Shown: positions 5,696 through 7,265 of the stretch, one piece after another | How the letters are laid out: each line of letters opens with the position of its first letter | Position numbering within the stretch: the first letter of the stretch is position 1 | Assembly (NCBI GenBank): GCA_003105305.1 | Contig: PQAQ01000172.1 | Coordinates: 709-7,973 of the forward strand | Length of the DNA: 7,265 nucleotides | Source of the DNA: Candidatus Methylomirabilota bacterium | Lineage (GTDB): Bacteria; Methylomirabilota; Methylomirabilia; Methylomirabilales; Methylomirabilaceae | Reading direction: 5' to 3' | Notes under the pieces: generated by a model | Databases searched by the model: none | The model's input: only the letters and a program-made list of their open reading frames with translations | What the model was told of the DNA's origin: nothing | Translations under genes and position numbers: made by a program

Positions 5696-6448
5696 TCATC
5701 GCCCGCCGATCCCTCTCTCCCGACACAGCCGTTCCTGCAGCCACAGCAGAAACAGGCTGCCGAATCGATACAGGCCCTCGTGGAGGAGGTTGAACTTGCT
5801 TCGTCGGCGATCATCGCACCAGATCGGAATCTCGGCAATCGCCGCGCCGCCACGGTGGCTCCACGCAATGAGTTGCACCACATACGCGCTGCCGTCGGCC
5901 AGGGCGGACAGATACGGCGCCACAGCCGACCGCCGATAGGCCTTGGCGCCGATGGAATAGTCCGTGAACTCCAGGCCCAGCAAATGGCGCGTACAGGCAA
6001 TAAATGCGGCGCTTGCCAGTCGCCGGATCCACGAGCGCTGTTGTGCGCCGGTCTGCTTGGAGCCGATGACGATATCGGCGGTTGCCAACAAGGCGGCCGC
6101 CGATTCGATAAACGCCAGGTCGATGGTCAGGTCGAGGTCCAGACAGATCACCCGGTCGTATTGCGCGCAACTGAGCCCCTCTTTGAACGCCCGGCCCACG
6201 CCGCGGCGGTCAAGGGCGATTACCCGAAGATCGGTGCGGCCTGCCGCGCACGCCTCGGCCGCCTCGACGGTCCGGTCGGTTGAGCCGTTGCTGACCAGAA
6301 TCATCTCGTACGTCTCAACGTCCCGCTCCTTCAGGTGACGCCTGAGGCGATCAATGTTAGCGGCCAGGATGAGGTCCTCATTGTAGGCGGGAATCAGGAT
6401 GGTGAGCGGGTCCCGGCGTGGCTGAGGTCCTGCAGGCGGGTTCGGCAT
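5696..6448 (-). CDS. GT2 glycosyltransferase, polyprenyl-phosphate sugar synthase (DPM1-like) type
   Basis: A 250-residue GT-A enzyme when started at the ATG at 6448. Landmarks: LTILIPAYNED (15-25), MILVSNGSTDRT (49-60, the usual DDGSTD with Asn in place of the second Asp), LDRRGVGRAFKEGL (79-92), VICLDLDLTID (100-110) with the metal-binding DLD, IVIGSK (126-131), DYSIGAKAYRR (163-173) and RRSKFN (215-220). These place it near polyprenyl-phosphate mannose/glucose synthases; the product would be a lipid-linked monosaccharide at the cytoplasmic face. The reading frame stays open to an ATG at 6550, but that would overlap the radical SAM gene by 91 nt and add 34 residues without domain match. The 6448 start leaves an 11-nt gap after the upstream TAA. 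No clear Shine-Dalgarno is seen, so coupling is likely. It shares its fold with the gene at 3050-3799 but differs in the DLDLT and DYSIGAK motifs. Confidence 0.85.
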   Translation of the reverse strand: MPNPPAGPQPRRDPLTILIPAYNEDLILAANIDRLRRHLKERDVETYEMILVSNGSTDRTVEAAEACAAGRTDLRVIALDRRGVGRAFKEGLSCAQYDRVICLDLDLTIDLAFIESAAALLATADIVIGSKQTGAQQRSWIRRLASAAFIACTRHLLGLEFTDYSIGAKAYRRSAVAPYLSALADGSAYVVQLIAWSHRGGAAIAEIPIWCDDRRRSKFNLLHEGLYRFGSLFLLWLQERLCRERGIGGR

Positions 6449-6459
6449 ATCACAGGGGA

Positions 6460-7265
6460 TTATCCGAAAAGCGCCGGTCGCGCGAAGTCCAGAAACAGGG
6501 CGGCCTGCCGCCGCCACAGCCGACGGTCCATCCTGCGAATCCTGGACCACAGCACGGCCGGCCGCAGATAAAACTCCCGGAACGCCCGGCTCACGATTCC
6601 CTGGAGAAAGACCGCATCATGCTCCTTGCTGAAGACCTCGGGAAACAGCTCCGACGCGCCGCTCAGCTCATACAGCCTCGTGCCCCGGTAAGGAGTCACC
6701 GCATGAAATGACGCATAGGTCGGGTTCAGCCGCTTCGCAAACGCGATCGTCGCCTCCATATCGTCTGCGGTCTCCCCGGGGAACCCGAACATGAAAAAGC
6801 AGAGCTGGTCGATCCCCGCCCGCTTGGTCTCGGCGATCCCCCGCTCGATCTGTTCAAGGGTGATTCGCTTGTTCGTTGTGGCCAGGATGCGGGCCGAGCC
6901 GCTCTCAACGCCGAAGTGGATCAACCGGCAACCGGCGCGCCTCATCAGTTGCAGCAGCGGCCCGTCCACATAATCGGCCCTGGTCTGGCAGGCCCATTCA
7001 AAGGGCAACCCGGCCGAGGCCAGTCGATCGCACAGATCCCAGACGTCGTCACGAACCGCGGTAAACTCCAGATCAATAAAATACCCCGTTCTGGCCCCCG
7101 CCTCCCGGACCAGATACGTCACCTCACGGATCACCTGCTCGGGGTCTTTCTTTCGGTAGCCCTTCCGGTACATCTCGAGCAGGCAGAAATGGCATCGGTA
7201 GTGGCAGCCGCGAGTCGCCTCGAGGAGCGCGAACCGCTCGCCAAGGACCTCGTACCGGTAGCGCG
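6460..7265 (-). CDS. Radical SAM protein, N-terminus beyond window (possibly B12-binding type)
   Basis: The frame is open to the right edge, with 268 complete codons visible, so the gene starts outside; a short version starting at the ATG at 7173 would lose the cluster and is rejected. TRGCHYRCHFC (nt 7183-7206 for the cysteines) is the CX3CX2C motif that binds the 4Fe-4S cluster and S-adenosylmethionine. Counting visible residues, QTRADY is near 93-98, HFGVESGS near 116-123 and FFMFGFPGET near 156-165, all standard radical SAM core landmarks in their usual order. The tail FREFYLRPAVLWSRIRRM resembles the C-terminal region of B12-binding radical SAM proteins of the BchE/HpnP kind, whose cobalamin domain sits before the cysteines and would lie outside the window. 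The substrate is unknown. Its position 11 nt before a polyprenyl-phosphate sugar synthase gene suggests modification of a lipid, sugar or glycan, but this is inference from context. Confidence 0.85.
   Translation of the reverse strand, partial: RYRYEVLGERFALLEATRGCHYRCHFCLLEMYRKGYRKKDPEQVIREVTYLVREAGARTGYFIDLEFTAVRDDVWDLCDRLASAGLPFEWACQTRADYVDGPLLQLMRRAGCRLIHFGVESGSARILATTNKRITLEQIERGIAETKRAGIDQLCFFMFGFPGETADDMEATIAFAKRLNPTYASFHAVTPYRGTRLYELSGASELFPEVFSKEHDAVFLQGIVSRAFREFYLRPAVLWSRIRRMDRRLWRRQAALFLDFARPALFG

Noticed and set aside
5673..5700. Inverted repeat GATGAG/CTCATC around the stop of the DPM1-like gene as a terminator
   Set aside because: The stem is only 6 bp with a 16-nt mostly unpaired loop and no T tract follows on the minus strand, so an intrinsic terminator is not supported.
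5780..6283. 167-residue plus-strand open frame
   Set aside because: Antisense to the DPM1-like gene; no motif seen.
6449..6550. N-terminal extension of the DPM1-like GT2 gene to the ATG at 6550
   Set aside because: It would overlap the radical SAM coding sequence by 91 nt, and the added residues show no domain match; the ATG at 6448 places the GT2 fold at residue 15 as usual.

Overview
The window is a bacterial surface-polysaccharide or glycan locus. Every supported gene lies on the minus strand, so transcription runs from position 7265 towards position 1. Both edges cut genes: a radical SAM enzyme loses its N-terminus at the right edge, and a polyprenyl-phosphate sugar-1-phosphate transferase loses its catalytic half at the left edge. 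GC content is fairly high (about 60% in most genes; eyeballed, not computed), introns are absent, Shine-Dalgarno sites are present, and GTG starts occur in three genes. The taxon cannot be fixed from this sequence. A GC-rich environmental lineage such as NC10, Nitrospirota or a deltaproteobacterium is a low-confidence guess.

In transcription order the layout is: (1) a partial radical SAM protein with CX3CX2C, 7265-6460; (2) a GT2 enzyme of the polyprenyl-phosphate sugar synthase type, 6448-5696; (3) a large, lower-GC, multi-membrane protein that resembles a GT-C glycosyltransferase, 5626-3863; (4) a second GT2 of the ALG5/dolichyl-phosphate-glucose-synthase type, 3799-3050; (5) a small ribbon-helix-helix VapB-like protein, 2967-2710, with its own strong promoter and a palindromic operator but no intact toxin; (6) a GT2 of the rhamnosyltransferase type, 2600-1608; (7) a GT4 of the WbaZ-like mannosyltransferase type, 1603-398; and (8) the N-terminal membrane part of a WcaJ-type initiating transferase, 404-1.

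Genes 6-8 are tightly packed (a 4-nt gap, then a 7-nt overlap) and fit one polysaccharide repeat-unit unit: an initiating transferase plus two cytoplasmic glycosyltransferases. Genes 1-4 look like a second module. Two synthases of lipid-linked monosaccharides flank a membrane protein of GT-C architecture, which is the arrangement expected if polyprenyl-phosphate sugars are donors for extracytoplasmic glycosylation. The VapB-like gene sits between the modules, and its promoter may start transcription of genes 6-8.

The points most worth a second look are: an in-frame insertion in the GT4 gene made of two different heptanucleotide tandem repeats; the orphan VapB gene with a well-formed promoter/operator and a possible six-codon stub of a deleted toxin; and the GT-C-like protein bracketed by two Pren-P-sugar synthases.
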